Shown here: one piece after another, positions 43,924 to 52,226 of the stretch
How the letters are laid out: each line of letters opens with the position of its first letter
Numbering within the stretch: position 1 is the first letter of the stretch
Origin: Acidobacteriota bacterium
GTDB taxonomy: Bacteria > Acidobacteriota > Blastocatellia > Pyrinomonadales > Pyrinomonadaceae
Reading direction: 5' to 3'
NCBI GenBank assembly: GCA_023389035.1
Contig: JAEWFC010000015.1
Location: forward strand, 62,001-126,000
DNA length: 64,000 nucleotides
Translations under genes and position numbers: made by a program
The notes under the pieces: model-generated
The model's database searches: none
Told to the model about the DNA's origin: nothing
What the model saw: the letters and a program-made list of their open reading frames with translations, nothing else

Positions 43924-44370
43924 CTATGCCACAGTTGCCGCTTCTTCACGGCCGCAATGTGCGTTAAACGCTTCGACCAGAGCCTCAGCGATCATCGCAG
44001 GATGTCGGCCTTCCAGGTCACGTCGTTCGAATAGCTTAACAAGCTTGCCGTCGCGGATGAAACCGATGGACGGCGACGATGGTGCATGGCCGGTGAAGTA
44101 TTCCCGTGCAGTATCGGTAGCATCAATATCCGCACCTGCGAATACGGTGATCGCACGCGCCGGTTTGTTCTCGGAATTCTGCAACGCCATCGCTATGCCC
44201 GGCCGAACACCGCCGGCGGCACAGCCACAGACCGAATTCACCACGACCATTAGCGTCCCGTCAGTGTTTTCGACAGCATCTTTTACCGCTTCCGGCGTCT
44301 TTGTTTCTTCTATGCCGAGCTGTGAAAGTTCGGCACGCATTCCGTGAATCATCATTTCGGGATATGGCAT
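43924..44370 (-). CDS. Bacilliredoxin (BrxA/BrxB, YphP/YqiW family)
   Basis: A 148-residue thioredoxin-fold protein with the bacilliredoxin CGC motif in VNSVCGCAAGG and the family N-terminus MPYPEMM. In Firmicutes these proteins remove bacillithiol from S-bacillithiolated proteins. Whether this organism makes bacillithiol or another low-molecular thiol cannot be told here. It is a single gene between the PilZ and CYTH genes and is divergent from the latter. Confidence 0.9.
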   Translation of the reverse strand: MPYPEMMIHGMRAELSQLGIEETKTPEAVKDAVENTDGTLMVVVNSVCGCAAGGVRPGIAMALQNSENKPARAITVFAGADIDATDTAREYFTGHAPSSPSIGFIRDGKLVKLFERRDLEGRHPAMIAEALVEAFNAHCGREEAATVA

Positions 44371-44529
44371 ATTATGATCTCCTATTAACTACGTATTCAT
44401 CGGCCGGCTAATACCTGACCTTTTTTTCAAGTATCAGCTACCGGTGTCCATTCGTCAAGACACACGATGCCCGAGAAACAGGGTTTGCCGACCGGAAAGC
44501 AATTAACTACACTCTCTGAAGCGGACCGT

Positions 44530-45087
44530 ATGAACATCGAAACCGAACGTAAATATCGAGTTGGCAAAAAGCGTCTTGATCAGATAACGCACCGGTTGAT
44601 CGAACTCGGCGGCGTATTTGAAAAAGAGGTCTTTGAGGTCAACTTCCAACATCGCGGCGGGAAGATCGATGAACGCGGAGCGACGCTGCGGCTGAGAAAG
44701 ATCGGCGACTTCAGTGTGCTCACCTACAAAGAAAAAATGCGTTCGGACACCGGCACGAAGCGAAAAATGGAGTATGAAACTACCGTTTCCGACGTTGCCG
44801 CGACCGAAAAGATCATTGAACGCCTAGGCTATAAACTTTCCGCCGTTTACGAGAAACGCCGGAAATACTGGCGTTTGGACGATGTCGAGGTCGTGCTCGA
44901 CGAACTTCCCTTCGGACTCTTTATGGAGATCGAAGGCTCCGAGGCCGCTATAGATGCCGCCGAAGAAAAACTCGGCTTGACCGCTCGCGAGCGTGAACCA
45001 CGCAGCTATCCCAGACTAACGATCAAGTACGGCCGCGATAACGAGGGTGTTTACGAAGCCCGTTTCGAGCGGACCATAGCGGCCTAA
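44530..45087 (+). CDS. CYTH-domain protein (triphosphatase or class IV cyclase type)
   Basis: A 185-residue single-domain CYTH protein. The start is placed at the ATG at 44530, just before the domain's ExExK motif (ETERKY); an ATG 63 bases upstream is possible. The triphosphate tunnel residues appear as RLRK, TYKEK, KRKMEYETTV, EKRRKYW, VEVVLDELPFG and MEIEG. The family hydrolyses inorganic or thiamine triphosphate, or makes cAMP. Its stop overlaps that of the convergent polyphosphate kinase gene by four bases, which hints at a polyphosphate/triphosphate link. Confidence 0.87.
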   Translation: MNIETERKYRVGKKRLDQITHRLIELGGVFEKEVFEVNFQHRGGKIDERGATLRLRKIGDFSVLTYKEKMRSDTGTKRKMEYETTVSDVAATEKIIERLGYKLSAVYEKRRKYWRLDDVEVVLDELPFGLFMEIEGSEAAIDAAEEKLGLTAREREPRSYPRLTIKYGRDNEGVYEARFERTIAA

Positions 45088-47222
45088 GCGGTGGTATCGT
45101 CACCGACGAATTCCATCTGTGAATCGACCGCCATCGCCGATCCCGGAGACGCCTTTTTGTAAGTTCCATCCGGTTTTAGGATCCGAGCGTTCACGTTATC
45201 TTTCAAATACGCCTCAAGCACTACTCCACGTATATGTTCACGGATCTCTGCATCAAGTATCGGCACGGCGACTTCTACACGGCGGTCCAGATTGCGGTGC
45301 ATCCAATCCGCACTTCCGATAAATATCTCAGCGTTTGACTCGCCCCCATTCATGAAATAACAGATCCGGCTATGCTCAAGAAAGCGTCCGACGATAGATC
45401 GCACCCTGATATTCTCGGATAATCCGGCGACACCGGGCCGCAGGGCACAAATTCCGCGGATGATGAGGTCGATCTCCACGCCCGCATCGGATGCTTTGTA
45501 CAACTCCTCGATAAAGTCCTCATCCGTCAGGCTGTTGACCTTGACGATGATGCGTGCAGGCAGTCTGGCCTTTTTGTTCGCGGTTTCACGGCGGATCATC
45601 TCGATGAACCTGTCACGCAGGTTGAGCGGCGCGACTAACAGACACTTGTATTCGCCCTGTTGAGAATAACCGGTCAAGAAATTGAACAAGCTGGTCGCGT
45701 CCGCACCGATCTCTTCATTTGCGGTCAAGATGCCAAGGTCGGTGTACAGCCGCGAAGTGATCGGGTTGTAGTTCCCGGTCGCGATATGAACATATCGATT
45801 TAATTTGTCGCGTTCGCGGCGAACTACCAGCAATACCTTGGAGTGTGTTTTCAGTGAGTGTATCCCATAGACCACATGAACGCCTTCATTCTCAAGCCGC
45901 CTTGCCCACTCGATGTTATTCTCCTCATCGAACCTTGCTTTTAGTTCGACAACCGCGGTGACCTGCTTGCCCAGTTGGCTCGCCCGTATTAAGGAACGGA
46001 CGATCGGCGAATCCTTACCCGTTCGGTACAGACAGATCTTTATCGCCTGCACATCCGGATCCTCAGCGGCGGCCGCGACGAAATCGGTTACGGCAGAATA
46101 TGCCGTGTATGGATGATGTAGCAGTATGTCTTGCCGTTTCAGCACGTCGAAGACGTTCTTGTCGTTAAACGCCGCCGGGTGCACGGGCGTGATCGGCTTG
46201 TCCTTGAGTTTCGGGCGGTCCAATGCATACAGCTGCATAAGGTCCGGAACATCCACGAATCCTTCGATACGGTAGACGTCCTGTTCCGCGAGGCCGATGC
46301 CGTCGGTCAGGACCTTCAGCATCTTGTCCGGCATATCCGCTGAGACCTCGAGCCGTACCGGAAAGCGAAAACGCCGACGCTGCAGCTCGCGTTCCAGGGT
46401 TCGCATCAGGTCGCCTGCCTCGTCCTCGCGGAGTTCGATGTCGGCGTCGCGGGTTACGCGGAACAGAAAGCCGTCACCGGTTTTCATATGCGGGAAAAGG
46501 TGATTTGCGTTCGCTGAAATAACCTCTTCCAAAAGCGTGAATCTGCCCTTCTTCTCATTGATCGGAACGAGCCGCGGAACACTTGCCGGCAGTTTGATGC
46601 GTGTGAACCGCTTTTGCCTGAAGAGATGCTTTAGGCTCTTCTGCGTGTAATGGCGATCGGGTTCGATGAAAAGCCCGAGGTTCAGGCTGAGATTCGAGAT
46701 GTACGGGAACGGGTGGCTCGAATCAACGGATTGGGGCGTCAAGATCGGAAACAGATAGTCTAGAAAATATTTGTCGAGCTTTCGCCGCTCCTTCACCGGC
46801 AATGAGCGGTATGGCTCAATCGTGATCGACTCCGCGGCCAGTGCCGGGACCACTGTTTGTGTGAGGTAGTTCGTCTGCTTTTTCAGCATCGGCCGCAGCC
46901 GTTTGCCGATCTCGCGAAGCTGCTCGGCCGCGCTTAGGCCGTCGGGCGATAATTCGGTCACACCTTCTTCGATCTGCTCCTTGAGGCCCGAGACGCGGAT
47001 CATGAAGAACTCGTCGAGGTTTGTTGCAAAGATCGACAGAAACTTAAGCCGCTCGAGCACGGGCAGGGCGTCGTCCATCGCGAGATCGAGCACTCGGCGG
47101 TTGAACTCGAGCCAGCTCAACTCGCGGTTGAAAAGCCGAGCGTCGTCCTGTTCCGTCGCGTTCGTATCGGAAACATTTGCTTGTGTGGAATTCTTCAATG
47201 TCGGTGATTCAGCGTGGTCCAT
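45084..47222 (-). CDS. ppk1: Polyphosphate kinase 1
   Basis: A 712-residue enzyme from the ATG at 47222 that reversibly makes polyphosphate from ATP. The family N-terminus LFNRELSWLEFNRRVL is clear, and the catalytic domain keeps YGIHSLKTHSKVLLV and HIATGNYNP, which carry the phosphorylated and catalytic histidines. All four PPK1 domains seem present. It faces the CYTH gene and lies 91 bases upstream of neither gene's coding region on its 5' side, where the L,D-transpeptidase gene ends at 47313. Confidence 0.95.
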   Translation of the reverse strand: MDHAESPTLKNSTQANVSDTNATEQDDARLFNRELSWLEFNRRVLDLAMDDALPVLERLKFLSIFATNLDEFFMIRVSGLKEQIEEGVTELSPDGLSAAEQLREIGKRLRPMLKKQTNYLTQTVVPALAAESITIEPYRSLPVKERRKLDKYFLDYLFPILTPQSVDSSHPFPYISNLSLNLGLFIEPDRHYTQKSLKHLFRQKRFTRIKLPASVPRLVPINEKKGRFTLLEEVISANANHLFPHMKTGDGFLFRVTRDADIELREDEAGDLMRTLERELQRRRFRFPVRLEVSADMPDKMLKVLTDGIGLAEQDVYRIEGFVDVPDLMQLYALDRPKLKDKPITPVHPAAFNDKNVFDVLKRQDILLHHPYTAYSAVTDFVAAAAEDPDVQAIKICLYRTGKDSPIVRSLIRASQLGKQVTAVVELKARFDEENNIEWARRLENEGVHVVYGIHSLKTHSKVLLVVRRERDKLNRYVHIATGNYNPITSRLYTDLGILTANEEIGADATSLFNFLTGYSQQGEYKCLLVAPLNLRDRFIEMIRRETANKKARLPARIIVKVNSLTDEDFIEELYKASDAGVEIDLIIRGICALRPGVAGLSENIRVRSIVGRFLEHSRICYFMNGGESNAEIFIGSADWMHRNLDRRVEVAVPILDAEIREHIRGVVLEAYLKDNVNARILKPDGTYKKASPGSAMAVDSQMEFVGDDTTA

Positions 47223-47312
47223 AGGGCAAGACAATTATAGACCAGCGGCATTACTGCCAAATGTTAACTTAATGTTACAGCAATCTGACATGATCAGCGG
47301 TGTTAGTCCGGC

Positions 47313-47951
47313 CTACGGAAGTATCGTCACCGGAGCTCCCGTTCCGACGGCATCATAAAGCTGCTGAATATCCTGGTTCCTCATCGCTATGCAGCCCTCT
47401 GTCCAGTCCGCAAGGTTGCCGCCGCCGTGAATGTAGATCTCGCCGCCGAGCTTCGTCTTTTGCGGAGGCGTTCGGCCGGCATCGATCGCCTTATCGATCG
47501 CAAGCTTTTCTGCTTTGGTGATCAAGCCGTCTCGCAACCCGCGTTCGGCGTCTTCGCGGTTCGGGTAGCTGAGTCCGAGGCTTAGAAAGAAACTGCTCTT
47601 CGGGTTCTTAACGAAGATATAAAATTCGCCCTCGGGCGTGCGGCCGTCGCCTTCGATCTCTTTGTCACCGACGGGCGACCCGCCGAGTGAGATAGCGTAT
47701 GTCTTCACCCTAACGTCACCATCGAATACCTCAAGCTCGCGTTTTGATTTCGTGATCACTATCCGCGGGTTCGTGAGGGCAGGAATCGGTGCGTCACCAC
47801 CGTCCGGATGCGGCGTAGCGAGTGGTTCGGGTTCGGTCATTATCAAGCGTTGGTCGGCATAGATGTAAACTGCGATAGGGACCGATATGACCAAAAGCGT
47901 CACCGCGATGATCGCTATTCCTTTGAATTTTCCGATGCCGCCAAGATTCAT
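47313..47951 (-). CDS. L,D-transpeptidase (YkuD family)
   Basis: A 212-residue protein with an N-terminal membrane anchor (about 10-29) and a C-terminal YkuD catalytic domain. The active site is IYIHGGGN followed by TEGCIAMRN, with the nucleophile Cys in the family HG...GC pattern. The domain start RIVITKSKRELEVFDG is typical. It would cross-link peptidoglycan (3-3 links) or anchor proteins to it. Its start overlaps the stop of the archaemetzincin lipoprotein gene by four bases (ATGA), so the two cell-envelope enzymes are co-translated. Confidence 0.92.
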   Translation of the reverse strand: MNLGGIGKFKGIAIIAVTLLVISVPIAVYIYADQRLIMTEPEPLATPHPDGGDAPIPALTNPRIVITKSKRELEVFDGDVRVKTYAISLGGSPVGDKEIEGDGRTPEGEFYIFVKNPKSSFFLSLGLSYPNREDAERGLRDGLITKAEKLAIDKAIDAGRTPPQKTKLGGEIYIHGGGNLADWTEGCIAMRNQDIQQLYDAVGTGAPVTILP

Positions 47952-48895
47952 TTTACCTTATCGACCGCCCGCTTTTTATCGAGCATCGCTTTCGCTTCGT
48001 CAGCGCGGCCTTGCTTTTTCCAGAACGCTGCGAGCTTTGTGTAGCGTTCGGCCGGGTCGTATTTCATTGCCCAAGCCAGCTTTGCTGTGCATTCGGGACA
48101 ATTGTCGAGCGGCCGGCGGTCGGTTTCCGCGACGCTGTTCGTGCCCGCCATCAGGCACTCATACTTCGTGCAGTGACGCATCGAGAACATATGCCCGGTC
48201 TCGTGCATCGCTATCTTCAGGGTACGCGTCACCAGTTGCTCCGGTTCGTATTTTCTCGTTTTCGGATCAGCGAACCGGTAAAGCGACCAGACGCCGACGC
48301 GCTTATCCAGCGATGCCTGGCCGAAGACGAACGCCCATGTCGGTTCGGGATAAAGATCGAAATTGGTGAACGCGATCAGTGCCGCTGCGTCTTCGGGCAT
48401 AAGGCCAGGCAGCACATCATCGATAAAATAGCTGGTCAGTATCTGCCGGTTTCGGTTGTCGCGATCGACAAACCGCTGTTTGGCTTTGGGTACGTCACCA
48501 AGCGGACGCGCCTTTTGCAGCTTCACCGGAAGGTCATAGTAGGCCCGCATGTACTCGGCGGCGAGATCGATCGCGTCTGACTGTTCGGCCGTGAAAGTGC
48601 CGATCGGCTGGATGTAGATCGTTCTGCGATCAGCTGTCGGCAGCGTCGGGTCCGACGCCATGTACTCCTCAAATGTTTCGCCGCGTTCTGTCTGCGAGGT
48701 GAGCCAGTCGCCGCGGCGGACCTGCATCGGCTGGTAGAATGGCACAAGCGCGTCGCGAACCTTTTTTAACTTGGCTACCTCCGTATCACGTGTCGTCACC
48801 GCGTTCGCGGGCCTGACCTCCGCCGTCTCTGCACACGACAGAAGAAATATTGAAACCAACAGTATCAGGGCCGCTCTTGGACACAAATTAACCAT
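47948..48895 (-). CDS. Archaemetzincin-like zinc-protease lipoprotein
   Basis: A 315-residue protein with a lipoprotein signal (LLSC, lipid Cys21). The archaemetzincin signature is present: HETGHMFSMRH at 231-241, Cys242 and Cys247 with Met249, and CPEC at 266-269, giving the extra zinc-binding cysteines seen in this family. The usual Gly of HExxHxxGxxH is Ser here. It is probably an envelope-anchored metallopeptidase. It is upstream of, and translationally coupled to, the L,D-transpeptidase gene. Confidence 0.85.
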   Translation of the reverse strand: MVNLCPRAALILLVSIFLLSCAETAEVRPANAVTTRDTEVAKLKKVRDALVPFYQPMQVRRGDWLTSQTERGETFEEYMASDPTLPTADRRTIYIQPIGTFTAEQSDAIDLAAEYMRAYYDLPVKLQKARPLGDVPKAKQRFVDRDNRNRQILTSYFIDDVLPGLMPEDAAALIAFTNFDLYPEPTWAFVFGQASLDKRVGVWSLYRFADPKTRKYEPEQLVTRTLKIAMHETGHMFSMRHCTKYECLMAGTNSVAETDRRPLDNCPECTAKLAWAMKYDPAERYTKLAAFWKKQGRADEAKAMLDKKRAVDKVK

Positions 48896-48931
48896 CGCAT
48901 TTAGGAATCGATTCGGTTCTCAGCTAAATTG

Positions 48932-48981
48932 CCTCCAGCTTTAGCTGGAGGTAATCGCAAAACAAATAAGGCTTTAGCCGA
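48932..48981. repeat. REP-like hairpins left of the Y1 transposase
   Basis: CCTCCAGCT and AGCTGGAGG form a 9-bp stem with a 2-base loop at 48932-48951, followed by a shorter GGCTTTAGCC hairpin at 48970-48979. The mirror-image pair occurs to the right of the transposase gene. Confidence 0.8.
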
Positions 48982-49008
48982 ATCAAAAAGGGTAATTTCT
49001 ATATGGCT

Positions 49009-49443
49009 TCAGCCCTCACGGCCTTGAAAACCGGCCCGCGTCAAAAAGTCCGCGTATTCTTCCTGAAATGTAAACTTTTTGTGATGCTCTTCCTGGTTCG
49101 CGATGTATCTTCTGACACTCGCGAGTGAACTTTCGCTAACGCTGACGACGAAGTATTCATTCTGCCATTCGAACTTGGACCTGGTTAATTTGTTCTTATT
49201 GATCCAATATGACGATTCCCCTTTAATAAGCTGCATCACCTTCTCTATGCTTTGATCGCTGCCGAGCGAGATCAAGCAATGCACATGATCAATATACCCG
49301 CCGATGAAATCGATAAATATGCCTTTAGCTCGGGCGTTTTCTCGAATATGAGCGAAGACACTTTTTCGGATATCGTCCGTGAGAAAAGGAAATCGTTCCT
49401 TGGTGGACCAAACAAAATGGAGCCAGACCTTTATTAAAGGCAT
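49009..49443 (-). CDS. Y1 HUH transposase (IS200/RAYT-like TnpA)
   Basis: A 144-residue single-strand DNA transposase from the ATG at 49443. The HUH metal motif is HVH in YIDHVHCLISL, and the catalytic tyrosine is in VRRYIANQEEHHKKF. The length matches IS200 TnpA. No TnpB is present. REP-like hairpins lie on both sides, so it may be either an IS200-type element or a REP-associated tyrosine transposase (RAYT). The gene seems intact. Confidence 0.9.
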   Translation of the reverse strand: MPLIKVWLHFVWSTKERFPFLTDDIRKSVFAHIRENARAKGIFIDFIGGYIDHVHCLISLGSDQSIEKVMQLIKGESSYWINKNKLTRSKFEWQNEYFVVSVSESSLASVRRYIANQEEHHKKFTFQEEYADFLTRAGFQGREG

Positions 49444-49494
49444 ACTAATCAAGTTGCGTTGTGCTAAAGCACGCTGAATGTTCTTTTCGATGTT

Positions 49495-49673
49495 CGGCTA
49501 AAGCCGTTCTCATTATCAAATGCTCCCTCCAGCTAAAGCTGGAGGCAATTTATCTCAGGTGCATTATCTCCCGGCAGCAACACCTAGCGGCAATTATCCA
49601 GATACATCCTCCCTCCGGCTAAAGCTGGAGGCAAGTTATCAAGATACATCCTTCCTCCGGCTAAAGCTGGAGG
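49495..49673. repeat. REP-like hairpins right of the Y1 transposase
   Basis: CGGCTAAAGCCG at 49495-49506 and a CCTCCAGCT/AGCTGGAGG stem at 49526-49545 mirror the left side. Two further copies (CCTCCGGCT arm) at 49612-49631 and 49654-49673 are spaced 42 bases apart inside a near-perfect direct repeat. No gene is present in 49453-49676. Confidence 0.8.
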
Positions 49674-49676
49674 CAT

Positions 49677-50114
49677 TTATCCAAATGAAGTATTTATAGT
49701 GATCCGGCGGGCGTCGTCACCATCGCCTTCGATGTTTACGTCAAAGACCCTTGACGGAAAATCGAAACGTCCGAGACGTTCGGCCCATTCGATTACGACT
49801 ATGGCATTGTCATTTTCAACGATCTCGGCGAGCCCGACACCGAATGCCGCATCGCTTTTTTCATCGATCCGCCAGAGATCGATATGGTAGACGTCAGCGC
49901 GGTCGGCATTATACAGATTCACCAAAGCAAAACTCGGGCTCGTCACTTCATCGACGTCGAACCCGAGCGAGCTAAGAATTCCTTTGGTGAACAGAGTCTT
50001 GCCGGCACCGAGTCCGCCATGGAGCAGGATCGCGTCACCACCTCGCAGCCGGCTGCCGAACTGCTCGCCAAGCTCGAATGTTTCTTCGGGCGATGTGCAG
50101 GTGAACGTTTCCAT
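49677..50114 (-). CDS. tsaE: tRNA t6A threonylcarbamoyladenosine ATPase TsaE
   Basis: A 145-residue P-loop ATPase needed to make t6A37 in tRNA with TsaB, TsaC and TsaD. The start is the ATG at 50114, with a GGGGG-type ribosome site; an in-frame extension upstream would overlap the preceding gene. Walker A is GGLGAGKT (33-40), and TSPSFALVN and IDLWRI are family motifs with IEWAERL at the end. It follows the nnrD/E gene by 17 bases. Confidence 0.95.
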   Translation of the reverse strand: METFTCTSPEETFELGEQFGSRLRGGDAILLHGGLGAGKTLFTKGILSSLGFDVDEVTSPSFALVNLYNADRADVYHIDLWRIDEKSDAAFGVGLAEIVENDNAIVVIEWAERLGRFDFPSRVFDVNIEGDGDDARRITINTSFG

Positions 50115-50131
50115 GTTGCCCCCGATCTGGG

Positions 50132-51787
50132 TCACCGCAATTCCCCTTCGAGTTCGGCAAAAGCATCCGCGAGGCAATCTCTTACGTCGGAAGCCGTCAT
50201 CACCCGTTTGCCGAATTTCTCTTCGGCGATGTCACCGGCCATCCCTGCGACATAACATGCGGCGGTGACGCTTTCGAAAATGTCGATATCCATCTGCACC
50301 GCCTGGGCGACGAAACCCGTTATCACGCCGAGCAGTGTGTCACCATTCCCTGCCTTCCCAAGTCCGGCATTGCCGGTCGGATTTACCACGACCTTTCCGC
50401 CCGGTTCGCCGATCAGCACGCGTTCACCTTTGAGTACCAAAATCACATTGTGTTCACCGGCAAACTTCCGGACGGCACCAACGCGGTCCCTTATGGCGTT
50501 CTTGTCCTCCGTCCCCAGCATTCGCATGAACTCACCCTCATGCGGTGTCACGATCAGCGGCGGTGCGGCACCACCCGAATTGCCAAAGTTGTCGAACGGT
50601 GACAGGAGCGTGAGAGCATCGGCGTCGAGAATGGTGGGAACCTTTCTGTTCTCCGCGAAGTGGTGAACAAACTTCGCGGTGGATTCACTGCCGGCGGACA
50701 GGCCGGCACCGATCGCGATCGCGTCAATGTTCTTTAGAAATTCCTCGATCTGCGGCACCGCGTCTTCTGAAATGGAGCCCGATCCCGTTTCCGCGAGCGG
50801 CCGCACCATGACCTCGGGGACGACGCGGCCGACGATCGAATCCTTTGAAGACCTCGGCGTTGCCACCGTCACCAATCCGACACCGGAACGTATCGCCGAA
50901 TTCCCGCACAAGACCGCGGCACCAGAATAGTTCTCAGATCCCGCTACGATCAGTGCATGCCCGCGTCTGTTCTTATATGAGTCGCTCGAAAACTCTGTTT
51001 TACGAGACCACCTGGCTGCGTCACCACGTTCCTCGACATAGAGTTGTGATGGCTGCTCGTCGATAAGGACCTGTGGTGACCCGATCTGCATCACCACGAG
51101 TTCACCGTTCGATACGGATGCGGGCGGCAGAACGTTCGCAGGCTTTGGTGACGTAAATGTCACCGTTGTATCAGCCGTTACGTGCGGGCCGATCGGCAGC
51201 GGACTATCTGCGGTCAGGCCCGAAGGGATGTCAATTGATAGTACGGTCGGCCGTTTTCCACTTGCGTCACCAACGATCTCCGCGATCCAATCGACTACAG
51301 TTTCAAAGAGACCGGCCAGAGGTTTCGTGAGCCCGGTGCCGAACATCGCGTCAATGACGAGATCGGGCTGCATCAGCGCGGAATGCTGGTGACGCATCTT
51401 CTCCCAATCGTCATGCGTCACCACTTCAAAAACGACGATATGAGGCTGATCGGAGTCAGCCTCCGTTTTTGATAATGCTTCGACGATCTCGAAATTTACA
51501 CGCGCGTCACAACCTGTGTCACCAACTTTTCCAAAGAGCACGACCGCGACCTGTGCTCCTGCATAGCTCAGCAGGCGAGCAACAGCGGCTCCGTCGCCAC
51601 CGTTGTTTCCCTTACCGCAGAATATAAGTATCGATCTCCCTTCAACCGACCCTCCCAATTTTTCGGTTGCGACGTCAGCCACGGCGTGAGCTGCGTTTTC
51701 CATCAGGATGATGGACGGGACGCCGTACCCTTCGGTCGTCAGCCGATCGACCTCCCGCATCTCTGCTGCTGTCAGGACCTTTTGCAT
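50132..51787 (-). CDS. Bifunctional NAD(P)H-hydrate epimerase/dehydratase
   Basis: A 551-residue metabolite-repair enzyme. The N-terminal YjeF_N domain (about 1-215) has FCGKGNNGGDG, the epimerase (NnrE) motif. The C-terminal ribokinase-like dehydratase (NnrD) domain has PHEGEFMRMLG and GNAGLGKAGNGDTL. Together they repair damaged NAD(P)HX, using ADP or ATP for the dehydration. It is the upstream gene of the pair with tsaE, an arrangement common in bacteria. Confidence 0.95.
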   Translation of the reverse strand: MQKVLTAAEMREVDRLTTEGYGVPSIILMENAAHAVADVATEKLGGSVEGRSILIFCGKGNNGGDGAAVARLLSYAGAQVAVVLFGKVGDTGCDARVNFEIVEALSKTEADSDQPHIVVFEVVTHDDWEKMRHQHSALMQPDLVIDAMFGTGLTKPLAGLFETVVDWIAEIVGDASGKRPTVLSIDIPSGLTADSPLPIGPHVTADTTVTFTSPKPANVLPPASVSNGELVVMQIGSPQVLIDEQPSQLYVEERGDAARWSRKTEFSSDSYKNRRGHALIVAGSENYSGAAVLCGNSAIRSGVGLVTVATPRSSKDSIVGRVVPEVMVRPLAETGSGSISEDAVPQIEEFLKNIDAIAIGAGLSAGSESTAKFVHHFAENRKVPTILDADALTLLSPFDNFGNSGGAAPPLIVTPHEGEFMRMLGTEDKNAIRDRVGAVRKFAGEHNVILVLKGERVLIGEPGGKVVVNPTGNAGLGKAGNGDTLLGVITGFVAQAVQMDIDIFESVTAACYVAGMAGDIAEEKFGKRVMTASDVRDCLADAFAELEGELR

Positions 51788-51828
51788 ACCACACTAACTT
51801 GCCACAACTACAGATAATGAAAAAGGTC

Positions 51829-51879
51829 GATATGCGCGATTTGCACGATTTGCGTACTTTGCACGATTTGCACGATATG
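51829..51879. repeat. A-type repeat, third copy, tandem TTTGCACGA units
   Basis: The stretch GATATGCGCGATTTGCACG and following bases repeat a TTTGCACGA unit several times and match the A element of 39-70 and 41288-41310 (core GCGATATGCGYGATTTGCA in reverse orientation). The rest of 51788-52115 holds a GGCCGCATC/GATGCGGCC hairpin at 51903-51927 and no convincing gene. Confidence 0.65.
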
Positions 51880-51902
51880 AATGGGAGGGTTCCAAAAGGA
51901 AA

Positions 51903-51927
51903 GGCCGCATCCGATGAAGATGCGGCC
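51903..51927. terminator. 9-bp GC-rich hairpin
   Basis: GGCCGCATC and GATGCGGCC arms with a 7-nt loop. It lacks a clear T-tract on the plus strand; on the minus strand TTTCCTTTT follows. It separates the nnrD/E upstream region from the sigma-factor promoter region and may insulate them. Confidence 0.45.
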
Positions 51928-52115
51928 TGGGTATTTAACTATGAGATTGCGAATCGAAAGTCGACGGAGCTCACCCCTCGAAGGAGTTTGCCTGCCACTG
52001 TGCTGGATCACCGTTTAATTCCGTTCACTTAATAAAAAGGTCTATTCGGCACCGGCTTCCATAAAATAATAAAACACGGCCGTTGACCCCGAAAATGCAA
52101 CGCGAAAAATTTTCT

Positions 52116-52144
52116 TTGACTAATTTCGGCAGTGCATTTATCAT
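52116..52144 (+). promoter_or_regulatory. Predicted sigma70-type promoter of the sigma/CHAT operon
   Basis: TTGACT at 52116-52121 and TATCAT at 52139-52144 with an exact 17-base spacer. It lies 83 bases before the sigma-factor ATG. The only strong promoter-like pair in this 439-base gap. Confidence 0.6.
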
Positions 52145-52226
52145 TATCCCGCCCGGCACCATTAACATAACTTATAGAAGTAAAACCTGCAGCCTATAGC
52201 TGTTTTTAACTTAACCCGGTTCCCTC

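Noticed and set aside
50132..51787. Many GTCACC/GGTGAC words inside nnrD/E, as if the mosaic B element had inserted into the gene
   Set aside because: They are isolated 6-8 base words in a gene with intact domains; no inserted block is visible.
51799..52032. 77-codon plus-strand frame before the sigma factor
   Set aside because: It consists of the A-type tandem repeat and a hairpin, with no ribosome site or conserved motif.
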